Shown here one piece after another: positions 1 through 7,146 of a stretch of 64,000 nt of DNA (position 1 is the stretch's first letter; each line of letters starts with the position of its first letter). Below the pieces are notes generated by a model that was not told the origin of the DNA, searched no databases, and saw only the letters and a program-made list of their open reading frames with translations. The translations under genes and the position numbers were made by a program. Source of the stretch: Butyrivibrio sp. INlla21 (GTDB taxonomy: Bacteria > Bacillota > Clostridia > Lachnospirales > Lachnospiraceae); contig NZ_FPCC01000010.1 in NCBI RefSeq assembly GCF_900116875.1, positions 62,001 through 126,000 on the forward strand. The letters are read 5' to 3'.

Positions 1-918
1 ATTCAGATTATTATCAAAGAATTTGTTTATTGTACCAAGCGTCTCATCGTCAAGATCGTCATAGATATTCTTATCTCCGAAAATCTCATCGATGAATATC
101 TTGCAAAGGCTCTCGGGAAGCTGGTAAATAAGTCTTCCTATTCCAAGCGTATTATACGCATTTACTCTGTTCTCGGCGTAGAAAATTTTTCCGACTTCGA
201 GTGCCATCTTAGCTTCTTTATAAGATTTACTAAGGTCTTTTATTTCTTTTACGATGGTTCCGTAAGCAACCCTTACGTTCAGCATCGCCTCGGTATTCAT
301 CATGTCAACGATCGTCGTTGCCACTTCATTTATGTCATCATAGTCCTGCCCTTCTGAAAGTGCCTTGACCAGGATAACGCTGTTCTCATCCACTGCGGTA
401 ACATAGTCTCCCGAATGCGGAGCATACATGCTGGAGAGAAGCTCCTGCATATTGCTGTCCTGAACCCTTTTAGTTTCAACAAGTATTATTACCCTCGGGA
501 CAGATACTTCTATCTTGAGTTTCTTGGCTCTGTTATACACATCTATAAGAAGCATATTATCAAGCAAGAGATTCTGGAAAAAATTGTTCCTGTCATATCT
601 CTCTTTATATGCAAGAACAAGCGCCTGAAGCTGGCTTACCGCAATCTTTCCAACCATGTATGCGTGCTCACTGTCACCAATGGCAAGCAAAATATAGAGC
701 GGATCTCCGTCATCCAGAATCTTGAATAGATGAATATCTCCGATTACCTGTGAATCCACGGGAGAGTTGGCAAAGCTTGTTATTATGGACGCATCCAAAA
801 ACTCTTTATCACCTGTTGATGCAACCGTTGTTCCTCCAAGATCAAGAACGCAAAGGTCGACTTTGGTGATAGCGCTTAATTCTTCTATGCTCCCTTTAAT
901 TGTCTGAGATGTGATCAT
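1..918 (-). CDS. CdaR/PucR-type transcriptional regulator (C-terminus outside window)
   Basis: The reading frame is open from the ATG at 918 to base 1, 306 codons, with no stop inside the window, so the C-terminal part is missing. The start is fixed by AGGAAGGAG about eight bases upstream. The order of parts resembles CdaR/PucR-type activators: an N-terminal sensing region of about 130 residues, then a degenerate GGDEF-like central domain (around residues 135-250). The expected C-terminal PucR-type helix-turn-helix would lie beyond base 1. Such proteins usually control sugar-acid or related catabolic genes, but no target is visible here. The family call comes from overall architecture only, as the DNA-binding part cannot be seen. 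Confidence 0.6.
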   Translation of the reverse strand, partial: MITSQTIKGSIEELSAITKVDLCVLDLGGTTVASTGDKEFLDASIITSFANSPVDSQVIGDIHLFKILDDGDPLYILLAIGDSEHAYMVGKIAVSQLQALVLAYKERYDRNNFFQNLLLDNMLLIDVYNRAKKLKIEVSVPRVIILVETKRVQDSNMQELLSSMYAPHSGDYVTAVDENSVILVKALSEGQDYDDINEVATTIVDMMNTEAMLNVRVAYGTIVKEIKDLSKSYKEAKMALEVGKIFYAENRVNAYNTLGIGRLIYQLPESLCKIFIDEIFGDKNIYDDLDDETLGTINKFFDNNLN

Positions 919-959
919 CTGCCTGCTCCTTCCTAACAGAAAAAACTATATGCATTTTA

Positions 960-968
960 AGTATAGCA
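960..968 (-). promoter_or_regulatory. Probable extended -10 promoter of the CdaR-like gene
   Basis: On the minus strand the sequence TGCTATACT is an extended -10 element, about 45 bases upstream of the ATG at 918. No good -35 hexamer is present, as is common for extended -10 promoters. Confidence 0.4.
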
Positions 969-1008
969 CATATTACCGCACAGGCATTACTCCACCTGCA
1001 TTGTGATG

Positions 1009-1032
1009 AAAAAAAGAGCCGCGCAGCTGCGC
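1009..1032 (-). terminator. Left half of a terminator interrupted by the IS4-family element
   Basis: GAGCCGC at 1016-1022 followed by the duplicated GCAGCTGCGC at 1023-1032 is one half of a hairpin. Its other half is GGCTC at 3533-3537. Joining the two sides with one copy of the duplication gives a perfect 22-base palindrome. On the minus strand it would be followed by seven Ts (A tract at 1009-1015). That is a strong Rho-independent terminator for the ABC ATPase gene ending at 3554. Each half is now 2.5 kb from the other. Confidence 0.8.
1023..1032. repeat. Target-site duplication, left copy
   Basis: GCAGCTGCGC lies immediately outside the left inverted repeat and is repeated exactly at 3523-3532 outside the right one. 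A direct repeat of 10 bp fits IS4-family insertion. Confidence 0.85.
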
Positions 1033-1050
1033 CAATGTCATTTAGTTAAG
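1033..1050 (+). repeat. Left terminal inverted repeat of the IS4-family element
   Basis: CAATGTCATTTAGTTAAG pairs with the reverse complement of 3505-3522 at 17 of 18 positions; the mismatch is at position 11. Confidence 0.85.
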
Positions 1051-1058
1051 TCCAATTT

Positions 1059-1098
1059 AAGACCCTTATTGGTTTTAGACGCCAGTAGGGGTCTTTTT
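1059..1098 (+). terminator. Rightward terminator just inside the left end of the element
   Basis: AAGACCC at 1059-1065 pairs with GGGTCTT at 1088-1094 and is followed by a run of Ts. It would stop transcription entering the element from the left, a usual way for insertion sequences to avoid activation by outside promoters. Confidence 0.6.
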
Positions 1099-1152
1099 TG
1101 TTGCAAACGAGTGTGCTAAAATTGTAATATTAAATTGTTTAGGAGAAAACTT

Positions 1153-1830
1153 GTGAGCAAACAGACTTATCGTAATGAGCGATGCATCATTTTTGATGAA
1201 TCCGGCAACCTTGGCTCTGCGGGCAGATACTTTGTAATAGCTTGCATTGATACACATTCTTATAAATCTCTCCATAATGTAATGATGAGAAAGCTTGGTA
1301 TCGCACGAACACTGTTTCCTGAGATTATCAATGGTCACGCACATGAAATAAAGGCATCTGATGCATACCCATGTGTTAAGCACCATATTATTGAGTGCAT
1401 TGCTGCTAAAGACATTTCGGTGTCATATATCGTTCTTGATAAAAAATATGCAAAACCAGAATTACTTGCAGATAAGAATATTATGTACAATTATCTATCA
1501 AAAATACTTCTTGCCAAAATGATTGGAAAAGAAGATAGTGGAAAAGTTATCCATATTCTGTGTGATAATCATACCACAAAGATAACTTCATTAAATTCAT
1601 TTGCAGATTATATTAAAATCCATTTTAATTATGAGCAGGATCTAGGAATAGATATTGATGTACAATACCTTGATTCAGATTCTGCGGAGGCATACGTTAT
1701 ACAAGCTGCTGATTATGTGGCAAATGCTGTGTGGACTCGATATGAGTATAGTTATGATACATATGCCGATATATTAAATAAGAAATATCAAATACAAGAA
1801 AGATTTCCGTATAAGATGTTTGGAATATAA
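1153..1830 (+). CDS. DUF3800 family protein, passenger of the IS4-family element
   Basis: A 225-residue protein. The frame is open from a TTG at 1135, but the GTG at 1153 is preceded by AGGAG at 1141-1145 with seven bases between, so I chose the GTG. Two landmarks place it in DUF3800: the acidic FDESGN motif near the N-terminus and, near the C-terminus, the conserved stretch ending QAADYVANAVW. The family has a predicted RNase H-like fold with acidic residues at both ends and often sits near mobile or defence genes. Its biochemical role is not established. It lies between the inverted repeats and in the same direction as the transposase, so it moves with the element. It is too divergent to tell whether it aids transposition or serves the host. 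Confidence 0.8.
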   Translation: MSKQTYRNERCIIFDESGNLGSAGRYFVIACIDTHSYKSLHNVMMRKLGIARTLFPEIINGHAHEIKASDAYPCVKHHIIECIAAKDISVSYIVLDKKYAKPELLADKNIMYNYLSKILLAKMIGKEDSGKVIHILCDNHTTKITSLNSFADYIKIHFNYEQDLGIDIDVQYLDSDSAEAYVIQAADYVANAVWTRYEYSYDTYADILNKKYQIQERFPYKMFGI

Positions 1831-2076
1831 GTTTTTAATAATATTTTTATCAAAAATGAGGAAGAATTAGTCGATTTGTTTATTGACTCTTTACCTTGTT
1901 AATGTTAGTCTAATTATAGAAATTGATGGGCATGTAAGCCCATGCTGATGTGTTAAAGTTTAATGACATAAGCTATCCGCTACGGTAGCCGTCAGTATGG
2001 CAGTGCCCTTAATTTATGCATATATCCAACAGCCCGGTGACGACACTATTGTTCAAGGTCATCAGGAGTAATACGG
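1831..2076 (+). other. Structured leader upstream of the transposase
   Basis: About 245 bases without a gene. A hairpin is visible at 1926-1943 (ATGGGC and GCCCAT with a six-base loop). Other short complementary stretches lie further on, including CCGCTACGG near 1978-1987 and GGTGAC with GGTCATC before the ribosome binding site. They may limit transposase translation. I see no convincing promoter. Confidence 0.4.
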
Positions 2077-3381
2077 ATGGATAATGTGCAGACTGTCTAT
2101 AACAGACTTTTCTATTGTATCAGGGAATTGAACAAGACTTGTTCCCTGTTTTTTGTATGTCCTGGCAAAGATTTTTCGCGCAATAGATCCCTTGATTTCA
2201 TCAAAACAATAACGACGATCCTTGGCTTTCAAGGTAAGACTCTTGATAAAGAGCTTATTGATATTGGGAAGCCTGCAACTGCTTCTGCTTTTGTACAGCA
2301 ACGCGCCAAGATATTGCCCGAAGCTTTCTACTGTTTATTCAGAAGCCATGTAAAAACCATCCCTGTCCGATATAAGTATGAAGGTTACAGACTCCTGGCA
2401 GCCGACGGCTCAGATGTGAACACACCTCATAATAAAGCTTCCGTATTCTACCATGAAGGGGAAGTGGTGCGTGGCGTGCAGCTCAAAGGATTTAACCAGC
2501 TCCATCTGAACATGCTATATGATGTGCTTAATAAAACCTATGTTGATGCCTCTATTAACGAAAACGAGCGGGCAGCTGCTATTTCTATGACCAATAGATA
2601 TGACGGGCCTAAAGGGATATTCATGGCCGATAGGGGCTATCCGTCATATAATCTCGTCGAATATCTAAACCGGAATCCGTTACTTGACTATCTGATCCGC
2701 GTCCCTAATACCAATACATTTAAGGAAGTTTCTGAACTTCCAATGGAAGAACTTGATAAGGATATAACGGTCAGGCTTTCCACAAAGAGTCAGCAGTTCT
2801 GCAATGCTTATGGCTATCGCAAAGTGGTTGGAAGGCCTAAATTTGTTGATGATCTCAAAAAAACTGTCACATGGGATTTTGAAGAAACAGCAGAGATAAC
2901 GTATCGCGTTGTAAGATTCAAGATAAGCGGCAACACCTGGGAAACAATCATCACAAGCCTTGACAGATTCAGGTTTCCTGTTGCAAAAATAAAAGAGTTA
3001 TATCACCTGAGATGGAACATCGAGACATCTTACAGGGAGTATAAATACGACCTCGGTGCAATAAACTTTCATGCAAAGAAAGATGAATTTATCCTTCAGG
3101 AAATATATGCAAGGCTGATCATGTACAACTATTGCGCTGCCATAGTGATGTCAGTCAGTATTCCGCATGTAAAGAGCCGAAAAGGATATTCTTATAAGAT
3201 CAATTTTACTAATGCAGTATATCTGATAATGATGTCTTTCAGAAACACTGACAACAGACCGCCTCCAGTCACTCTTGAAACTGATATTCAGTCCTATATT
3301 ATCCCCGTGCGTCCCGGACGAAAGGACGAGCGAAATCTTAAACCCAAATCGGCGATATATTTCATGTACCGTGTGGCATAG
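2077..3381 (+). CDS. IS4-family transposase
   Basis: A 434-residue DDE transposase that cuts and pastes the element at its inverted repeats. The three catalytic acids are visible: D110 in AADGSD, D185 in MADRGY, and E316. The last sits in the IS4 hallmark Y(2)R(3)E(6)K, here Y309, R312, E316 and K323. The start ATG has AGGAG at 2064-2068, eight bases away. No frameshift or stop is present, so the enzyme should be functional. The overall pattern is closest to IS231-like branches of the family, a judgement made from motifs only. Confidence 0.93.
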   Translation: MDNVQTVYNRLFYCIRELNKTCSLFFVCPGKDFSRNRSLDFIKTITTILGFQGKTLDKELIDIGKPATASAFVQQRAKILPEAFYCLFRSHVKTIPVRYKYEGYRLLAADGSDVNTPHNKASVFYHEGEVVRGVQLKGFNQLHLNMLYDVLNKTYVDASINENERAAAISMTNRYDGPKGIFMADRGYPSYNLVEYLNRNPLLDYLIRVPNTNTFKEVSELPMEELDKDITVRLSTKSQQFCNAYGYRKVVGRPKFVDDLKKTVTWDFEETAEITYRVVRFKISGNTWETIITSLDRFRFPVAKIKELYHLRWNIETSYREYKYDLGAINFHAKKDEFILQEIYARLIMYNYCAAIVMSVSIPHVKSRKGYSYKINFTNAVYLIMMSFRNTDNRPPPVTLETDIQSYIIPVRPGRKDERNLKPKSAIYFMYRVA

Positions 3382-3395
3382 ACATTCTGTCTATG
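3377..3395 (+). terminator. Hairpin at the transposase stop codon
   Basis: CATAGAC (3377-3383) pairs with GTCTATG (3389-3395) around a five-base loop, overlapping the stop codon. No strong T run follows, so it may be a weak terminator or only a structural element. Confidence 0.4.
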
Positions 3396-3504
3396 TCTGC
3401 TTTCTCATACCCAAATAGAATCATTTAGATCACAATGCTTTGCCGTTACTGTTTATAGGGGTAAAAAGAAAAGACTGCTCACATACGATTTGTATATGAA
3501 CAGC

Positions 3505-3522
3505 CTTAACTTAATGACATTG
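3505..3522 (-). repeat. Right terminal inverted repeat of the IS4-family element
   Basis: The reverse complement, CAATGTCATTAAGTTAAG, matches the left end at 17 of 18 positions. Confidence 0.85.
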
Positions 3523-3537
3523 GCAGCTGCGCGGCTC
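3523..3537 (-). repeat. Target-site duplication, right copy, with the other half of the split terminator
   Basis: GCAGCTGCGC (3523-3532) repeats the sequence at 1023-1032. The following GGCTC (3533-3537) is the arm complementary to 1016-1020. It lies 17 bases after the stop codon of the ABC ATPase gene, which fits its former role as that gene's terminator. Confidence 0.8.
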
Positions 3538-3553
3538 CTTGAATAAACATTTA

Positions 3554-4663
3554 TTAGTTTGTGATTGTCTGCTCTGTCTCTTTGTCGAAGATGTGGATCT
3601 TCTCAACATCGAAAGCAAACTTAACCTTATCACCGGGTCTTGCTGTTGTACGAGAATCAACTCTTGCAGTGATAGGGAACTGAGCAAGATCAAAGTACAG
3701 ATAAACTTCTGCACCAAGAAGCTCGTATACGTTGATTGTTGACTCAAATACAGCCTTAGATGTGCTTACAACCATCTCTGAATCATCAACGTCCTCAGGA
3801 CGGATACCGAATGTAACAGTCTTTCCTGCATAACCGCCATCGATAACCTTCTTAGCCTTTGCAGGAGGAAGCTCGATCTGCTGACCTGCAATGCTGAGGC
3901 TAGCCTTGTCACCGTCAACTACAACTTCAGCATCAAGGAAGTTCATCTGAGGTGATCCCATGAATCCTGCAACGAAGAGGTTGCAAGGCTTATCATAAAG
4001 GTTCTGAGGTGTATCAACCTGCTGAACAACACCGTCCTTCATAACTACGATTCTTGTACCAAGAGTCATAGCCTCTGTCTGGTCATGTGTAACGTAGATG
4101 ATTGTTGTGCCAAGTCTCTGGTGAAGCTTAGCGATCTCTGTTCTCATCTGTACACGAAGCTTAGCATCAAGGTTTGAAAGAGGCTCGTCCATAAGGAATA
4201 CCTTAGGGTTACGAACGATAGCACGTCCCATAGCAACACGCTGTCTCTGTCCACCTGAAAGAGCCTTAGGTCTACGATCAAGGAGCTTCTCAAGGTCAAG
4301 GATCTTAGCAGCTTCTCTAACCATCTTGTCGATGTCCTGCTTAGGAACCTTTCTAAGCTTAAGGCCGAATGCCATGTTATCATATACAGTCATGTGGGGA
4401 TACAGAGCGTAGTTCTGGAATACCATCGCGATATCTCTGTCCTTAGGCTCTACATCGTTAACAACTCTGTCGCCGATCTTAAGAGTACCTGAAGAAATAT
4501 CCTCAAGTCCTGCGATCATACGAAGTGTTGTTGACTTTCCACATCCTGAAGGTCCAACGAAAATAATAAACTCTTTATCCTGAATCTCAAGATTGAAATC
4601 TTTAACAGCATGGAAGCCGTTAGGATAAATTTTATCAATGTGCTCAAGTGATAAACTAGCCAT
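3554..4663 (-). CDS. msmX: Sugar ABC transporter ATP-binding protein (MsmX/UgpC type)
   Basis: The 369-residue ATPase energises carbohydrate uptake at the inner face of the membrane. Walker A (GPSGCGKST), Q loop, signature LSGGQRQR, Walker B (FLMDEP) and the H-loop THD are all present. The C-terminal third is the regulatory OB-like domain typical of the MalK/MsmX/UgpC group. No binding protein or permease gene is nearby. MsmX-type ATPases often serve several sugar importers encoded elsewhere, which fits an isolated gene. Codons look strongly biased, suggesting high expression. The start has GGAGG about ten bases upstream. Its terminator has been split by the IS4 element. Confidence 0.88.
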   Translation of the reverse strand: MASLSLEHIDKIYPNGFHAVKDFNLEIQDKEFIIFVGPSGCGKSTTLRMIAGLEDISSGTLKIGDRVVNDVEPKDRDIAMVFQNYALYPHMTVYDNMAFGLKLRKVPKQDIDKMVREAAKILDLEKLLDRRPKALSGGQRQRVAMGRAIVRNPKVFLMDEPLSNLDAKLRVQMRTEIAKLHQRLGTTIIYVTHDQTEAMTLGTRIVVMKDGVVQQVDTPQNLYDKPCNLFVAGFMGSPQMNFLDAEVVVDGDKASLSIAGQQIELPPAKAKKVIDGGYAGKTVTFGIRPEDVDDSEMVVSTSKAVFESTINVYELLGAEVYLYFDLAQFPITARVDSRTTARPGDKVKFAFDVEKIHIFDKETEQTITN

Positions 4664-4723
4664 ATCTTTTAATTCCTCCTGTGTATATCTTTAATACTAG
4701 AATAAAGTATAGCTATCACTCTC

Positions 4724-4751
4724 TTTGTTGACTATTCACTAATTCAACAAA
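4724..4751. promoter_or_regulatory. Inverted repeat upstream of the ABC ATPase gene
   Basis: TTTGTTGA (4724-4731) and TCAACAAA (4744-4751) are perfect 8-base arms with a 12-base spacer, about 60-90 bases before the ATG. The place and symmetry suit a regulator site. A TATACT-like -10 lies just downstream on the minus strand. The binding protein is unknown. Confidence 0.4.
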
Positions 4752-4811
4752 TATTTCCCGATTCGTTGGCCAATGTGCTCACTTGAAAATAAATTCTTTT
4801 ATTTTTTTGTG

Positions 4812-4847
4812 AAGATGCCGAAGAATTAAAAAATTCTTCGGCATCTT
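4812..4847 (-). terminator. Long stem-loop after the YesL-like gene
   Basis: AAGATGCCGAAGAATT and its exact complement form a 16-bp stem with an AAAA loop. It follows the stop codon at 4865 and separates this gene group from the ABC ATPase gene. There is little U tract on the minus strand, so its efficiency is uncertain. Confidence 0.6.
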
Positions 4848-4864
4848 GTATATCGGTATTTCGT

Positions 4865-5659
4865 TTACTCTTCATCGAGCTTCTTTATTGCATTATTAAG
4901 CTCTTCTTCCTCTGAAAGATTTTCTTCCTCGGGTTCGAATCTTTTGAATGTTTTGCTGTAAAGCATTGCGTTCACATAACTGGGTCCCGCGAATCCAATG
5001 ATAATAAGAAGCGGAAGCGCCTTAAGATCAAAGAAGTAAAGCACAAGCACCGGCATAAGTGATATAACCGTCATCGCGAAAGATCTGGGAAGAGCAAGAA
5101 TAGCCATAAGGAAAGAATTCTTTATTGTCGTTCTCGTCTTGTTCTCAAATCTGGACAAAATAGGGAATATATAAAGCGATGCAATATAGAGTATGATTCC
5201 CATTCCGATAACAACGTATGCGTATATCGTGTTCCATTTTCTTGCAATAAAGTAATCAAGAACAAGCATACCGCCTACTGCAAACTTGATGATCTGAAGA
5301 ATGATACCCTGTTTGAAATTCTCTTTAAACGACTTGAAGTAAGACTTAGTAATATAGCTGTCTTCGTCTCTTACCATCTTAAGAAGCACATAATGCATTG
5401 CCGTACATGCGGGTCCCAAAATTGCCGAGCAGATTATTCCAAAAATCCATGCCCATAAAAGACTGCTCAAAAAGAGGTCAAAATCAAACTTTGCTCCCTC
5501 CGTCAGAAGTGGCATGATGACTCCGGCACCGAGAAAAACATACTGCTCGATTATAAGCGGTAACGCAAATATAAGTGTAAGAATATTGAGCCACATTACA
5601 TCAGCAAGTCTTGTAAGTCCTCTCATTATAGGACTGTCAATGTCAAAAAATCTTCCCAT
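4865..5659 (-). CDS. YesL-like DUF624 integral membrane protein
   Basis: A 264-residue membrane protein with about five to six hydrophobic segments (roughly residues 20-45, 70-100, 125-150, 155-175 and 195-235) and an acidic C-terminal tail. The opening (MGRFFD..SPIMRGLTRLAD.MWLN) is typical of the YesL/DUF624 family, often found near sugar uptake and polysaccharide degradation genes. The molecular role is unknown. A second ATG at 5665 is possible, but 5659 gives the family-like start and better spacing from GAGG. The gene begins inside the 3' end of the GNAT gene, which suggests translational coupling. Confidence 0.75.
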   Translation of the reverse strand: MGRFFDIDSPIMRGLTRLADVMWLNILTLIFALPLIIEQYVFLGAGVIMPLLTEGAKFDFDLFLSSLLWAWIFGIICSAILGPACTAMHYVLLKMVRDEDSYITKSYFKSFKENFKQGIILQIIKFAVGGMLVLDYFIARKWNTIYAYVVIGMGIILYIASLYIFPILSRFENKTRTTIKNSFLMAILALPRSFAMTVISLMPVLVLYFFDLKALPLLIIIGFAGPSYVNAMLYSKTFKRFEPEEENLSEEEELNNAIKKLDEE

Positions 5660-6143
5660 AATCATTAATCCTCAATTCCATTGGTGTAAATCTAATGCCG
5701 TCTGCTTCTGTCTCCCCTCTGATATCCGTAAAGCCCATCGAGTGATAAAACTCTACGGCGAAAGGTGAAGAATTAACAGTCAGCGTATTGATTCCTTCTT
5801 CGGTCGCGGCGTATCTTGCCACAAATTTAATAAGGGCAGTGCCAATTCCGTTGCCATGGCATTCCCCATCAACAAACAAAAGCGATATGTGTTTTTTCTC
5901 CCTCAGCGATAGCATTCCGAGGTACTTTCCGTCCATAACTGCCACAAAAAGCTGATAGTGTCCTGCGAGAAACATCTGATGAAGTGTCTCGTCCGTGACA
6001 AAATTGCGGAAATTATCTATTCCTTCGCGTGAATAATCAGGGGCGTCGAATCTTGCAAATGTATTCCACGCAAGTTTCATCGCCCCATCCCAATCTGAAT
6101 TATATGCGCATCTTACGATTACTTTAGAAGTATCAACCTGCAC
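5643..6143 (-). CDS. GNAT family N-acetyltransferase
   Basis: A 166-residue acetyl-CoA-dependent acyltransferase of unknown substrate. The acetyl-CoA loop is visible as a Q/RxxGxG-like stretch (ECHGNGIGTALI), followed by the usual C-terminal FYHSMGF element. The frame is open 36 codons further upstream, but that part lies within the hydrolase gene. The GTG at 6143 is preceded by AAAGG and overlaps the hydrolase stop by 11 bases, so I chose it. Its 3' end overlaps the YesL-like gene, so three overlapping genes are probably co-translated. Confidence 0.75.
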   Translation of the reverse strand: MQVDTSKVIVRCAYNSDWDGAMKLAWNTFARFDAPDYSREGIDNFRNFVTDETLHQMFLAGHYQLFVAVMDGKYLGMLSLREKKHISLLFVDGECHGNGIGTALIKFVARYAATEEGINTLTVNSSPFAVEFYHSMGFTDIRGETEADGIRFTPMELRINDYGKIF

Positions 6144-7080
6144 CGTTAAGCACCTTTTGGATCCATGCATACTGATCTTCGAATACTTTTTCTCTTCCGA
6201 TCTCCTGCTGAAGCTCATGACGCATTCCGTCGTAAAGCTTAAGCTCAACATCCTTGATCTGAAGCTGAGTCTTGTAAATACCGCAAAGCTTCTCGGGTGC
6301 TTCTCCGTATCCTCCCACCGGATCTTCTTTTCCGGCTGTTATGAGAATCGGAAGATTCTTGGGAATATCCTCCATCTTGTCGGTATCCTGAATCCTCTTA
6401 AGAAGCTCAGCCATGGTTTTGAAACCATTCATGGTAAACACAAAATTACATGCGGGATCCTTCTCATATTTTTGAATGCTTTCTTCGTTATGTGAAAGCC
6501 AATCAAATTTACTCTTAGCGCCGGGAATATTCTTAAGGTATCCCTTAAAAGCCATCCCGTTTATAAGTGATGAGCGATACTTATCACCCATGAAAAGAGA
6601 TATCACATTAACAAGGAACTTCGTAAAATTGAGCGTGCCCTGTGGAGTAAATGCGGTTCCCTGAATAATGGCACCCTTTATTCCTGTTCCGTATCTGGTA
6701 ATATACTCTCTTGCAATGAAAGAACCGAAGCTATGTCCGAGAATAAAAATCGGTACTCCGGGATAATCTTCCTGTGTCATCTTCTTAAGTCTGTGCGCAT
6801 CTCGCACGAGAACAGTAGCGGGATCCTTCTTACAAAAATAGCCGTAAGTACCCTTTTTCTCTGTTACAGAACCGCCATGTCCGAGGTGGTCGTTACCCAT
6901 TACAAGAATGCCCTTTTCTGCCATAAAACGAGCAAACTCATCATAGCGATCGATATACTCTTGCATTCCATGGATAATCTGTAAAATAGCAACAGGTTCT
7001 CCTTCAGGAATCCATCTGATAGCGTGTAGCATGGTCTGTCTGTCTCTTGATTTGTAAGTCAGTTCCTCTTTGCGCACCAT
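6133..7080 (-). CDS. Alpha/beta hydrolase, monoacylglycerol lipase/lysophospholipase type
   Basis: A 315-residue serine hydrolase. The nucleophile elbow GHSFGS is present, an acid is likely in the ITAGKEDPVGG region, and the catalytic histidine is likely in YDGMRHELQ. The N-terminal HGMQEYIDRYDEFA segment matches the PldB/monoglyceride lipase group. No signal peptide is seen, so it acts in the cytoplasm on lysolipids or monoacylglycerols, or on another ester. The ATG at 7080 follows GGAGGG by seven bases; an ATG five codons upstream lacks such a site. Confidence 0.82.
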   Translation of the reverse strand: MVRKEELTYKSRDRQTMLHAIRWIPEGEPVAILQIIHGMQEYIDRYDEFARFMAEKGILVMGNDHLGHGGSVTEKKGTYGYFCKKDPATVLVRDAHRLKKMTQEDYPGVPIFILGHSFGSFIAREYITRYGTGIKGAIIQGTAFTPQGTLNFTKFLVNVISLFMGDKYRSSLINGMAFKGYLKNIPGAKSKFDWLSHNEESIQKYEKDPACNFVFTMNGFKTMAELLKRIQDTDKMEDIPKNLPILITAGKEDPVGGYGEAPEKLCGIYKTQLQIKDVELKLYDGMRHELQQEIGREKVFEDQYAWIQKVLNGAG

Positions 7081-7146
7081 AAGAAATCCCTCCACATATA
7101 TTATGTTTTCTGCCTATTTATATTTTACTACAAATATTGCACGGAA

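Larger units (their letters stand above)
1033..3522. mobile_element. IS4-family element of about 2.49 kb with a DUF3800 passenger gene
   Basis: The element is bounded by 18-bp terminal inverted repeats with one mismatch (1033-1050 and 3505-3522) and flanked by an exact 10-bp target duplication. It holds an IS4-family transposase with intact DDE/YREK residues and, on the same strand ahead of it, a DUF3800 gene. A simple IS4 element with a 434-residue transposase would be about 1.5 kb, so roughly 0.9 kb is passenger and leader DNA. IS4-family (IS231-type) elements that carry passenger genes are known. Intact ends and reading frames suggest a recent, possibly active insertion. Confidence 0.85.

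Noticed and set aside
1923..1934. TTGATGGGCATG, which resembles the terminal repeat of IS231 elements
   Set aside because: It lies inside the element and forms one arm of a local hairpin. The real ends are set by the 18-bp inverted repeats and the 10-bp target duplication.
1955..1975. TTTAATGACATAAGCT, similar to the right terminal repeat of the IS4 element
   Set aside because: It has the wrong orientation for a left end and only about ten bases match; there is no matching duplication next to it.
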